A DNA stretch of 64,000 nucleotides from Palsa-504 sp963744005 (lineage in GTDB: Bacteria > Actinomycetota > Actinomycetes > Streptosporangiales > Streptosporangiaceae): NCBI GenBank assembly GCA_963744005.1, contig CAVURU010000004.1, positions 186,001 to 250,000 of the forward strand. The letters are read 5' to 3'. The notes below the pieces were generated by a model, which saw nothing but the letters and a program-made list of their open reading frames with translations, was not told the DNA's origin and did not search any database. Shown here piece by piece: positions 55,705 through 64,000 of the stretch; positions within the stretch are counted from its first letter, which is position 1; the number at the start of each line of letters is the position of its first letter. The position numbers were made by a program, and so were the translations under genes.

Positions 55705-56717
55705 CCGGGCTGGCCGGCGGGTTCGGCCGCGGCGCGCAGCACCTCGGTCAGCAGGGCGACGGCGGGCGGGTCGGGCGGGTCACCGTAGCGCATCGCGAAG
55801 ACCTGACGGCGCGCCCCGGCCAGCGGCATCGTCGTCACTCCCGGGTGCCGCGCGGCCCGCAGGCACAGCGCCGGCAGGGTGGACACGCCCAGGTCGGCGG
55901 CGACCAGGGCCTGGACCGCGACGTAGTCGTCGGTGGTGAACGCGATCTTCGGCACGAAGCCGGCCTGGGCGCACTGCCGGAGCAGGTTCTCCCGGCAGCG
56001 GTCGCAGCCCGCGATCCAGCGGTGGCGTGCGTACCGGGACAGGTCCGCCGGGCCGTGCCCGGCGGCGTGCGCCGCGGTCACCAGGTGGACCGGCTCGTCC
56101 AGGATCAGCTGCTCGCGCAGGCCCTCGCTGAGGTCGATGCCGCCCTCTTCGTTCGCCACGAGGGCCGCGGTTCCCGGCCGTCCCGCGGCGGGCCCGGCGC
56201 GCTGCCCCTCGCCCTCCGGTACCGCGCCGTCGGCAGCGGGCCGGACCGGGCCGGCCGGGTCCGGGACGTACCGGAACACCAGCGCCACGTCGACGTAGCC
56301 CGCCCGCAGCATCCGCAGCGCTTCGGGCGGCTCGGCCTCGGTCAGCCGCAGGTCGATGGTGGACTGCTGGGCCTGCAGCCGGGCCGCCGCGGCCGGCACG
56401 ATCGTGCCCAGCGCGGACGGGAACGCGGCCAGTCTCAGCCGCCCGGCCCGCAGCCCGGTGAAGGCGGCCAGCTCGTTCTCCGCCGCGTCCAGCCGGCCGA
56501 TCACCTCGGCCGCCCGCTCGGCCAGCAGCCGCCCGGCGTCGGTCAGCCGGATGCCCCGGCCGGCCCGCTGGATCAGCTTGCTCCCGGTCTCCGCCTCCAG
56601 CCGGGCCAGGTGATGGCTCACCGACGGCTGGGCGTAGTTCAGCGCCTTGGCCGCCGCCGTGACCGAGCCGTAGCGCGCCACCGCCACCAGCACGCGCAGC
56701 CTCGTCACGTCCAGCAT
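55701..56717 (-). CDS. LysR family transcriptional regulator
   Basis: 338 residues. The N-terminal winged helix is canonical (LRVLVAVARYGSVTAAAKAL, YAQPSVSHHLARLEAETGSK), followed by the periplasmic-binding-like effector domain with an Ala/Gly-rich insertion (about 165-190). The stop TGA overlaps the ATG of the NaeI-like gene in an ATGA, so the regulator and endonuclease are co-translated. LysR regulators usually act on divergent genes, so this co-directional coupling is unusual. Confidence 0.9.
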   Translation of the reverse strand: MLDVTRLRVLVAVARYGSVTAAAKALNYAQPSVSHHLARLEAETGSKLIQRAGRGIRLTDAGRLLAERAAEVIGRLDAAENELAAFTGLRAGRLRLAAFPSALGTIVPAAAARLQAQQSTIDLRLTEAEPPEALRMLRAGYVDVALVFRYVPDPAGPVRPAADGAVPEGEGQRAGPAAGRPGTAALVANEEGGIDLSEGLREQLILDEPVHLVTAAHAAGHGPADLSRYARHRWIAGCDRCRENLLRQCAQAGFVPKIAFTTDDYVAVQALVAADLGVSTLPALCLRAARHPGVTTMPLAGARRQVFAMRYGDPPDPPAVALLTEVLRAAAEPAGQPG

Positions 56718-56887
56718 GCACCGACTATAGATCCTGCTGATCGGTTCTCCCAGAGTGTCGCTCTGCGTCTATTCCGGACGTTTTCCGGCATATACGGCCA
56801 GGTCGCAGCGCCAATCTCCGGCCCTGGGCCCGGTCGCGGCCTAGGTGCAGACGGGAGGCTGGATGAGACCGCCTGGCGGGAAAGGTG

Positions 56888-57904
56888 TTATAGCCAGCGG
56901 CGCCGTTTGAAGACCATCCACAGCGTCGCGGAGGTGATGACCATCAGCGCCAGGGCGAGGGGGTAGCCGACTGTCCAGTGCAGCTCGGGCATGTGCTCGA
57001 AGTTCATCCCGTAGATCGTCCCGACCAGCGTCGGGGCGAACAGGATGGCGGCCCAGGCGGAGATCCGCTTGACTTCTTCGTTCTGGGCCAGGCTGGCCTC
57101 GGTGAGGCTGCGCATCTCGTCGTTCTGCCGCTGGCCGACCAGCGTAGTGTGGACCGTCAGGGCGTTCTGCAGGAGGACCCGGAAGGAGTCGGCGCGCTCG
57201 ACGATGCGGATGGCATGGTCGTGCACGTCGCGGAGGTTGCGCTGCAGTTCCAGGTCGACCTTGTACTTCTCGAAGCCGGCCTCCAGCGCGCCGAGCATGT
57301 CCAGCAGCGGGTGCGTCGCCCGCTGGAATTCGATCACCTCGCGGGACAGCTCGTAGATCCGCCGGGCGACGGCCGGATCGCCCTGGAAGAGCTGGTCCTC
57401 GATCTCGTCGATGTCGTTCTCCAGGCCCGCGGCGACCGGGGCGTACTCATCGACGACCTCATCCATGATCGCGTACAGCACCGCTTCGGGCCCGAGCCGC
57501 AGCAGATCGGGGGCATGTTCCAGCCGGTCGCGGACCCGGGCGATGTCCGGCGCCTCGGCGTGGCGGATGGTGACCACGAAGTCCTGGCCGGTGAACACAT
57601 GCAGCTCGCCGAACTCGACCCGTTCGACCTCGTCGAGGTAGCGGGCCGGGCGCAGCACGGTGAACAACGTCGTGCCGTAGCGCTCCAGCTTGGCCCGCTG
57701 ATGGGCGGCGATGGCATCCTCGACCGCTAGCGGGTGAAGGTCGAACTCCTTGGCCACCGAGCGGATCTCCGCGACGTCGGGACGGTACAGGCCGATCCAG
57801 GCCATGCCGTGCCGGCCGCGCAGCACCTCGTAAGTCTCATCCAGGCTGCGCGGATCAGCGGTGCGCTTCCCGTCCACGTAGACCGCGTTATCGATAAGGG
57901 TCAT
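56888..57904 (-). CDS. corA: CorA family magnesium/cobalt transporter
   Basis: 338 residues from the ATG at 57904, preceded by GAGGATGAG; a frame to 57964 adds no family sequence. A large cytoplasmic alpha/beta domain leads to the coiled stalk and two C-terminal membrane helices. The selectivity motif YGMNFEHMPE is present before the last helix, and the protein ends in a basic VFKRRRWL. It imports Mg2+ or exports/imports divalent metals. Confidence 0.93.
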   Translation of the reverse strand: MTLIDNAVYVDGKRTADPRSLDETYEVLRGRHGMAWIGLYRPDVAEIRSVAKEFDLHPLAVEDAIAAHQRAKLERYGTTLFTVLRPARYLDEVERVEFGELHVFTGQDFVVTIRHAEAPDIARVRDRLEHAPDLLRLGPEAVLYAIMDEVVDEYAPVAAGLENDIDEIEDQLFQGDPAVARRIYELSREVIEFQRATHPLLDMLGALEAGFEKYKVDLELQRNLRDVHDHAIRIVERADSFRVLLQNALTVHTTLVGQRQNDEMRSLTEASLAQNEEVKRISAWAAILFAPTLVGTIYGMNFEHMPELHWTVGYPLALALMVITSATLWMVFKRRRWL

Positions 57905-58528
57905 CTCATCCTCAGACCTGGCTGTACGTCTATGCTCCCGGTCCCGGTGCAGCTTTGCGGACACTAGCCTGCACCAGATCGAGCTCGGAGACTAATGAAG
58001 CGAACTAAGGGGCGATGGAACAAAAGGCGGATTCTCGTTACGGATCGCAGGAGTCGGCCATTAGCCGTCTTTGCTGCGCTTGCGGCCCTTATCACCGAGA
58101 AGGCCGTTGCTGCGGCCCTGCCGGAGTATGCGCACAGAAGCGCGACGTTAGTGCCCGCCCAGTTGGTCCGTTTCTGTAACAATTCGCAACGACCGCCACC
58201 GGAGCAGTGAACGCAGCGACAACGGCTGCCGCATCCCGCTCAGGCGCTGAGTCGCCGCCCGCAGCCCGCGCCGGTCAGACGTCGTCACCGGCCCTCAACC
58301 CCTCTCGCCGGGCTTCCGGAGACCCGCCCGGCAAAGGCTCAGGCTTCTTCCGGCCATGGTGTCTTGCCACTTCGTAACCTCGGCCTTCATGGCCGTCCTG
58401 AGGTATTTTCGAGCCTACCTATGCGCCGTGTCTCGCCGGGAGACTGGATTCCGCAAGGATCTGACGAACGCTTGTTATGGTCCTGTTAGTGCCCTTGCGG
58501 TGACCCGCGGGATATCTAGATTGGTGTC
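57905..58528. other. Intergenic region without a convincing gene
   Basis: 624 bases of lower GC than the surroundings. A 71-codon frame at 57995-58210 (plus) and another on the minus strand are open but show no ribosome site, family sequence or GC3 bias. No repeat, tRNA or insertion sequence was seen. A promoter-like element lies at its right edge. Confidence 0.5.
58495..58522 (+). promoter_or_regulatory. Probable promoter of a leaderless small membrane gene
   Basis: TTGCGG (58495-58500) and TAGATT (58517-58522) are separated by 16 bases. The GTG start at 58529 lies 7 bases beyond the -10, so the transcript would begin at or next to the start codon. Leaderless messages are common in actinobacteria. 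Confidence 0.45.
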
Positions 58529-58693
58529 GTGGTCGAAGATGATCATGACAACGCCCGCGATGACGGGCCTACTGTCGCGCGGCGAGCCGGCCGGTGGCGC
58601 GAGATGTTCCGCGCCGACCCTGGCCTCTCAGCCGTCCTGCACCTGACCATAGCCGTCCTGGCCCTGACCATCGTGCTGCAGGCGCTGCGATGA
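58529..58693 (+). CDS. Small single-helix membrane protein
   Basis: 54 residues from a GTG. A charged cytoplasmic start (EDDHDNARDDGP, then ARRAGRWREMFRADPG) is followed by one C-terminal membrane helix (AVLHLTIAVLALTIVLQAL). Such small tail-anchored proteins are common and uncharacterised. The stop overlaps an ATG (58690) opening a frame that quickly loses coding character. Function unknown. Confidence 0.5.
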   Translation: MVEDDHDNARDDGPTVARRAGRWREMFRADPGLSAVLHLTIAVLALTIVLQALR

Positions 58694-58811
58694 CCACGCC
58701 GAAACTCCAGCCGGTAACGGCCCGGCCGGATCCACCGCGGACAAGACCTGCCTGGCGCAGCCCAGGAGAACGACCGGGCCCAGTCCGCCGCCACCATCGG
58801 GGGACACCTCC

Positions 58812-59179
58812 ATGCATGCGCCACCGCAGATCAGCCCGAACGACCTGGCGGCCACCGACCTGTGGCCCAGCACGACGCGCATCGAGGCGGATGGTGACAT
58901 AGCGATCGGCGGCGTCAGCCTCACCATGCTGCCGGGCAGTACGGGACTCCGGCCTACATCCTCGATGAGGCCGATGTCCGGGCCCGGTGCCGGGCCTACG
59001 CCTACGCGCTCCCCGGCCTGGAGATCGCCTACAGCGAAAGCCAGCAGCCGGGCGCGGGCGGAACGATTTGCCGCGTTTCTTCCGATCGCGTCAACCAGTA
59101 CGCCTGCCGCCGCGTCTTTATGGGTGAGGCTCGGCGACAGCGGGACGTCGAGCCTCGTTTTATGCCCGCAGCCGGATAG
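58812..59179 (+). pseudogene. lysA: Truncated lysA (diaminopimelate decarboxylase) remnant
   Basis: From the ATG at 58812 the sequence matches the N-terminus of actinobacterial LysA: NDLAATDLWPSTTRIEADGD, IAIGGVSLTML, then after a missing base at about 58930, GQYGTPAYILDEADVRARCR and AYALPGLEIAYS. The match stops at about 59020, exactly where the PLP Lys (YAAKAF) of the barrel should appear. The frame then ends at 59177-59179 without further homology. About 75 of more than 450 residues remain, so the gene cannot be active. A full lysA must exist elsewhere. Confidence 0.7.
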
Positions 59180-59189
59180 GTTGGCCGCT

Positions 59190-59654
59190 GTGACGGCCAC
59201 CGTGGACGACATCGATGCGCGCATCATCGCCGCGCTGATCAAGGACGCGCGGGCCAGCTACGCCGTGATCGGCCAGGAGGTCGGGCTGTCCGCGCCCGCG
59301 GTCAAGCGCCGGGTGGACCGGCTGCGGTCAGACGGCGCGATCACCGGCTTCACGGCCCGGGTGGACCCCGCGGCCATGGGCTGGACCACCGAGGCGTACG
59401 TCGAGCTGTTCTGCGTCGGGCGCACGTCGCCCGCCGAGATCGCCGTCACCGTACGGCGTTACCCCGAGGTGGCCGACGCCTGCACCGTGACCGGCGACGC
59501 TGATGCGCTGGTCCACATCCTGGCCGCTGACGTCCGGCACTTCGAGGCCGTGATGGAGCGCATCCGGGCCGAGCCGTTCGTGGTCAGGACGCGGAGCGTG
59601 ATCGTGCTCTCCCGGCTGCTCGACCGGGCCGATGCGCTGGTCCCGCGGGACTGA
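59190..59654 (+). CDS. Lrp/AsnC family transcriptional regulator
   Basis: 154 residues from a GTG. The AsnC-type helix-turn-helix is clear (DDIDARIIAALIKDARASYA, LSAPAVKRRVDRLRSDGAIT), followed by the ligand-binding RAM domain (TEAYVELFCVGRTSPAEIAV, VADACTVTGDADALVHILAA). It begins 10 bases after the lysA remnant. An amino acid effector is likely; the target is unknown. Confidence 0.9.
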   Translation: MTATVDDIDARIIAALIKDARASYAVIGQEVGLSAPAVKRRVDRLRSDGAITGFTARVDPAAMGWTTEAYVELFCVGRTSPAEIAVTVRRYPEVADACTVTGDADALVHILAADVRHFEAVMERIRAEPFVVRTRSVIVLSRLLDRADALVPRD

Positions 59655-59739
59655 GAAGGCCGCCGCCGGGCGGCCGCGCCGGCCTTGATCATGCCCGTTC
59701 GATCCCGCCGGGCCCTGCTGACCAGCTAAAGTCATCCGC

Positions 59740-59910
59740 ATGTCGGAGTTTGAGGATCCGAGCGCGAACACCGGGCGGTTCCAGGCCTTTGTCGAGCGCG
59801 GCGATGAGGAAGTCCCTACCTCCCGCCGTCTCCCGGTTTCCCCCGGCGTGCTCATCGCCGTGGGCGTGGCCGTGGTCGTGATCATCGTCCTGGTCGTCGC
59901 GCTCGCTTAG
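59740..59910 (+). CDS. Small tail-anchored membrane protein
   Basis: 56 residues from an ATG. A soluble acidic N-terminus (SEFEDPSANTGRFQAFVERG) is followed by a C-terminal helix of almost pure Val/Ile/Ala/Leu (VLIAVGVAVVVIIVLVVALA) ending at the stop. The GC3 and simple layout support a real gene. Function unknown. Confidence 0.6.
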   Translation: MSEFEDPSANTGRFQAFVERGDEEVPTSRRLPVSPGVLIAVGVAVVVIIVLVVALA

Positions 59911-60041
59911 CATCACCAGCGCCGCTGATCGTCACCGTCACGTGATCATTAGATGACCAATTGAGCCGGGGCCGGACGCGGCTGATGGCAAGATAACTGC
60001 CATGATGAACGTCACGGTCGCCGCGGGCGCGGGCTGTTTCC

Positions 60042-60744
60042 GTGGTCGCTGACATCCCAGTGGCCGTGGTCACTGGCGGTAACCGCGGGGTCGGTCGTGA
60101 GGTGTGCCGTCAGCTCGCGCTGCTCGGCTTCGCCGTGGTGCTCGGCTCTCGCGATCTGCGCAAAGGCGAGCTTGCCGCGAAGGAGCTCGATCCGGAGGGC
60201 AGCCGGATCACCGCCTGCCAGCTCGAGGTGGACAACTCACTCAGCGTTGCCGCCATGAGCGAGTGGATGGCCGAACGGTTCGGCCGCACTGACGTGCTGG
60301 TCAACAACGCCTCCACCATGTACGACCGGTGGGCCACCGCGACCGGTGCCGACCTGGGCGCGGTCGCGGAGGCCCTGGACGTCAACATGTTCGGGCCGTG
60401 GCGGACCATCCAGGCCCTGCTGCCGCTGCTCCGCGACAGCCCGCGCCCGCGCATCGTGAACGTCAGCAGCGAAGGCGGCTCGATCGCCGCCATGTCCGGC
60501 GGCTCGCCCGCCTACGGGGTCTCCAAGGCCAGCCTCAACGCGCTGACCCGGCTGCTGGCCGGCGAGCTGGCCCGCGACGGCATCCTGGTCAACGCGGTCT
60601 GCCCGGGCTGCGCCGGCCAGCGAGTCCCAGCCCGGCGGCCGGTCCCTGTCCCAGGCCGCGGGCAGCGTCATCTGGGCCGTGACCATCCCCAACGGCGGCC
60701 CGACCGGCACCTTCACCCGCGACGGCCAGCCCTACCCCTGGTGA
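60042..60744 (+). CDS. Short-chain dehydrogenase/reductase, frameshifted
   Basis: About 234 residues from a GTG. NAD(P) site VAVVTGGNRGVGREV, NNAS, the Ser in NVSSEGG and the YGVSK catalytic pair are intact. After LVNAVCPG the frame breaks near 60610-60635 and the family ending continues in another frame: GGRSLSQAAGSVIWAVTIP, then GPTGTFTRDGQPYPW, stop at 60742-60744. A few residues normally seen between CPG and GG also seem shortened, so a small deletion may accompany the shift. It is convergent with kdpE. Confidence 0.8.
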
Positions 60745-60759
60745 AGAGCGGGCCGCCGC

Positions 60760-61497
60760 TCACGGCGCCTCGTCCGGGCCCGGCTGGTAGCGGTAGCCCA
60801 TCCCCGGCTCGGTGATCAGCCAGCGGGGCCGGGCCGGATCGGGCTCGAGCTTGCGGCGCAGCTGGGCCATGTAGAGCCGCAGGTTCCCGGTGGCGTCCGC
60901 GTACCCGGGCCCCCACACCTCGGTCAGCAGCTGGCTGCGGCTGAGCAGCGTGCCCGGGTGGCGCAGCAGTACCTCGAGCAGATGCCATTCGGTGGGGGTG
61001 AGCCGGATGTCGTCCGTCCCGGCCGCCGGGTCAGCGCCGCCCGGCCCGGCCGGGGCGGCGGCGCCCCGGATGACCCGCTTGGCCGCCAGGTCCACGGTGA
61101 GGTCGCCCAGCCTGACCTGGGGCAGGTCCGCCCCGCCGCCGGTTCGCCGGGCCGCCGCCCGCATCCGGGCCAGCAGCTCTTCGACGCCGAACGGCTTGGT
61201 GATGTAGTCATCGGCGCCCGCGTCCAGCGCCTCGACCTTGTCCGTGCTGTCGGCCCGCCCGGACAGCACGATGATCGGCGCCTGGGTCCAGCCCCGCAGG
61301 CCGCCGATGACCTCCACCCCGTCCAGGTCCGGCAGGCCGAGGTCCAGGATGACCAGGTCGGGCGGGTGGCGGGCCGCCATGGCCAGCGCCTCGGCTCCCG
61401 TCTCCGCCACGTCCACCTGGTAGTCGCGCGCGCGCAGGTTGATCCGCAGCGCGCGGAGGATCTGCGGCTCGTCGTCGACGACCAGCACCCTGCTCAT
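60760..61497 (-). CDS. kdpE: KDP operon response regulator
   Basis: 245 residues from the ATG at 61497. Receiver domain with VLVVDDEPQILRALRINLRA, phospho-Asp in LVILDLGLPDLDGV and Lys in YITKPFGVEELLARM, then an OmpR/PhoB winged helix (LTPTEWHLLEVLLRHPGTLL, WGPGYADATGNLRLYMAQLR). A Pro/Gly-rich insertion separates the two. It controls the Kdp potassium pump, whose genes are not in the window. Confidence 0.93.
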   Translation of the reverse strand: MSRVLVVDDEPQILRALRINLRARDYQVDVAETGAEALAMAARHPPDLVILDLGLPDLDGVEVIGGLRGWTQAPIIVLSGRADSTDKVEALDAGADDYITKPFGVEELLARMRAAARRTGGGADLPQVRLGDLTVDLAAKRVIRGAAAPAGPGGADPAAGTDDIRLTPTEWHLLEVLLRHPGTLLSRSQLLTEVWGPGYADATGNLRLYMAQLRRKLEPDPARPRWLITEPGMGYRYQPGPDEAP

Positions 61498-63999
61498 GGC
61501 GCCTCCGGCCCGGCGGCCGCCTCGCGCTCGCGCTGGCCCGGCTCCAGGGCGTCGGCCAGGCCGCGTGACCGCCGGCATGGACACCGTCATGGTCAGCCCG
61601 CCGCCCGGCGTGTCATCGGCCGTCAGCGATCCGCCCATCGCCTCGGTCAGGCCGCGCGACAGGGCCAGGCCGAGTCCCACCCCGGTCGTGTTGTCGGTGT
61701 CACCCAGCCGCTGGAACGGCACGAACATCCGGTCTCGTTCCTTCTCCGGGATGCCGGGCCCGCGGTCGACCACCCGCAGCTCGACCCGGTCACCGAGGGC
61801 GCTGGCCGTGAGCAGCGGGGGCCGGTCCGGCGGCGAGTAGCGCAGGGCGTTCTCGGTCAGGTTCACGATGACGCGTTCCAGGATGGCCGGGTCGGCGGTG
61901 ATCTCCGGGAGGGACTCCGGTATGTCGACGGTGATCCCGCGGGCGGCCGGATCGAGATTGTCCAGGGCACGGGACACGATCTCGTCCAGCCCGGCTGGCC
62001 GCGGGAACAGCGACAGCGCGCCCGCCTGCAGCCGGCTCATGTCCAGCAGGTTGTCCACCAGGTGGGTGAGCCGGTCCAGTGACTCGTCCGCGGTGGCCAG
62101 CAGCTCCTCCCGGTCCTCGGCCGTCCACCTCACCTCCGGGGACCGGAGGCTGGTCACCGCCGCCTTGGCCGAGGCCAGGGGAGTACGCAGGTCGTGGCTC
62201 ACGGCGGTCAGCAGTGCGGTGCGCATCTTGTCGGCGGCCGCGATCGGCTTGGCCGCCTCGGCCGCCGCGGCCAGCTCCTGCTGGTCCAACGCCACCGCGG
62301 CGTAGGACGCGAAGGCGCCCAGCACCCGGCGGTCCGTCGCCGGCAGCGGCCGGCCCTTGAGGGCCAGCGACAGCCGGTCGGACACCGGTGCCTCCACATC
62401 AGCCTCGTCCGGCCGGGTGACGGCGGGCGCGCCCTGGCTGGCTACCACGTGCCAGGTGCCCGGCGTCCCCCGCAGTCGCCCGGCCAAGGCGCCGCCCGGC
62501 TGGCCGTCGCCGGCCGGGCCCTCCAGCAGTGTCACGGAGTCCATCCCGAACGCCTCGCGGATCCGCTCCAGTAGCGCGCTGAGCCCCTGCTGTCCGCGTA
62601 GCACGCTCCCAGCCGTGGTGGTGAGCAGCTCTGATTCCGCGTTGGCCCGGGCCGCCTGCTTGGTGCGCCGGGCCGCGATATCGACCACCCAGCTGACCAG
62701 CAGCCCGACAATGATAAAGACGATCAGCGCGAGCGCGTTGTTGACCTGCGCGATGGTCAGCTGGTGGATCGGCGGGATGAAGTAGTAGTTCAGCAGCAGC
62801 GAGCCGATCACCGCCGCCAGCACGGCCGGGACGAAGCCGCCGGTCAGGGCGACGATGATCACCGCGGTCAGGAACAGCAGCACATCGCTGGTCAGGTTGA
62901 GGTCGCCCCGCACGCCGGTCAGGGCCACGGTGAGCACCGGCGGCAGCGCCGCAGCCAGCACGTAGCCGGCGATCTGCCGCCGCGGCGTAATGGCGCCGTG
63001 CGGCTTCGGCAGGCCGCGGCCGCGGCCCATCTCCGCGTGGGTCACGATGTGCACGTCGATGTCGCCCGAGCCGCGGATGGTCCGGATGCCGATGCCCGGC
63101 CCGGTCGCCATGGTGGCCAGCCACGACCGGCGGCTCGCGCCCAGCACGAGCTGCGTTGCGTTCTCCGCCCGGGCGAACGTCAGCAGCGCCTCGGAGATGT
63201 CGTCCCCGACCACTTGGTGGTAGCTGGCCCCGACGGATTCGGCCAGCCGCCGCTGGCTGGCCAGCGCGGCCGGATCGGCACCGGTCAGGCCGTCGGACTT
63301 GGTCACGTGCACGGCCAGCAGGTCTCCGCCCGCCGAGCGGGCCGCGATCCGGGCCGCCCGCCGGATCAGCGTGTTGCCCTCGGGGCCGCCGGTGAGCGCG
63401 ACCACGACCCGCTCCCGGGCCTCCCACGCGCCGGTGATCTTGTGCTCGGTCCGGTACCGCTGCAGCCCCTCGTCGACCTTGTCCGCCAGCCACAGCAGGG
63501 CCAGCTCGCGCAGCGCGGTGAGGTTCCCGGTCCGGAAGTAGTTAGTCAGCGCGGCGTCGATCTTCTCCGGCGGGTAGATGTTCCCGTGCGCCATCCGGCG
63601 CCGCAGCGCCTCGGCCGTCATGTCGACCAGCTCCACCTGGTCGGCGGCCCGCACGATCGCGTCCGGTACCGTCTCCCGTTGCGGCACGCCGGTGATCTTC
63701 TCGACCACGTCGTTGAGCGACTCCAGGTGCTGGATGTTGACCGTGGAGATCACGTCGATGCCGGCGTCCAGGAGCTCTTCCACGTCCTGCCATCGCTTCT
63801 CGTTGCGTGAGCCGGGCACGTTGCTGTGCGCGAACTCGTCGACCAGGGCGATCTCCGGATGACGAGCCAGCACCGCGTCCAGGTCCATCTCCTCGAATGC
63901 GGCCCCCCGGTAGGTCACCGGGCGGCGCGGGGTGCTGTCCAGGCCGTCGAGCAGGGCGGCGGTCAACGGCCGGCCGTGCGTCTCGGCGAACGCCACCAC
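61494..63999 (-). CDS. kdpD: KdpD sensor histidine kinase, 5' end beyond the window, frameshifted near 3' end
   Basis: At least 834 residues are visible. In order: the KdpD N-terminal domain (ALVDEFAHSNVPGSRNEKRW), a universal-stress-like domain (TGGPEGNTLIRRAARIAARS), four membrane helices (about 62690-62980), a GAF-like region, the His box AVSHDLRTPLAS and the ATPase lid (NLTENALRYS, DRGPGIPEKERDRM, GVGLGLALSRGL). After MPAVTR one extra base near 61557 hides the natural end (LADALEPGQREREAAAGPEA) and its TGA, which would overlap the kdpE ATG. Read uncorrected, KdpD and KdpE appear fused. Confidence 0.92.
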
Positions 64000-64000
64000 C

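Noticed and set aside
57995..58210. 71-residue basic ORF near corA
   Set aside because: No ribosome site, no GC3 bias and no recognisable sequence.
60760..63999. Single 1079-codon KdpD-KdpE hybrid sensor kinase
   Set aside because: The normal KdpD ending and an ATGA overlap with the kdpE start appear when one base near 61557 is removed; two separate genes are more likely.

Overview
The window is a 64 kb chromosomal segment of a very GC-rich actinobacterium. Mycothiol biosynthesis (mshB), an Sdh1-type succinate dehydrogenase, the gene order xseB-xseA-(Rv1109c-like)-ispH / DUF6542-rmuC-ychF, and DUF1707 and LOG proteins point to Actinomycetota, most plausibly a Streptosporangiales-like lineage. 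The lineage is inferred from gene content, not measured. No tRNA, rRNA or CRISPR array was recognised.

Layout. 0-14 kb is housekeeping: a secreted lytic transglycosylase, a Ser/Thr kinase, class I fumarase, a MarR regulator, class II fructose bisphosphatase, exonuclease VII, IspH, RmuC and YchF. At 15.2-16.3 kb an IS481-family element has landed exactly in the ychF stop codon. At 16.3-19.1 kb a TetR cassette with twin operators drives a mycothiol-dependent-type enzyme and a SnoaL-like protein, divergent from an SCO6745-like gene. At 19.3-30.7 kb lies a Tcp/Tn916-like type IV secretion operon (a TcpE fused to a degenerate ParA-like ATPase, VirB4, VirB6, VirB8-like and a CwlT-like hydrolase). 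No relaxase, coupling ATPase or integrase is seen.

30.7-47.4 kb returns to housekeeping: uppP, sdhCAB, an S9 peptidase, mshB, rocD-ddaH (ornithine/arginine) and dapC-fdxA / dapD (lysine), then LOG, DivIVA-like and tag. At 47.6-51.1 kb a translationally coupled trio (glycosyltransferase, alpha/beta hydrolase with a Cys nucleophile, cytochrome P450) resembles a small tailoring cassette. At 54.6-56.7 kb a LysR regulator overlaps by 4 bp a clear homolog of the restriction endonuclease NaeI, with no methyltransferase in the window. The right end holds corA, a truncated lysA remnant beside an Lrp regulator, small membrane proteins, an SDR gene and kdpE-kdpD, with kdpD running off the window.

A striking property is the number of single-base frameshifts. 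About sixteen genes carry coherent family sequence split between two frames, usually at G/C runs. Coordinates below give the reconstructed gene span. Draft or long-read base errors are the likeliest cause, but some may be real. Two apparent fusions (KdpD-KdpE and DivIVA-Tag) are artefacts of this kind.
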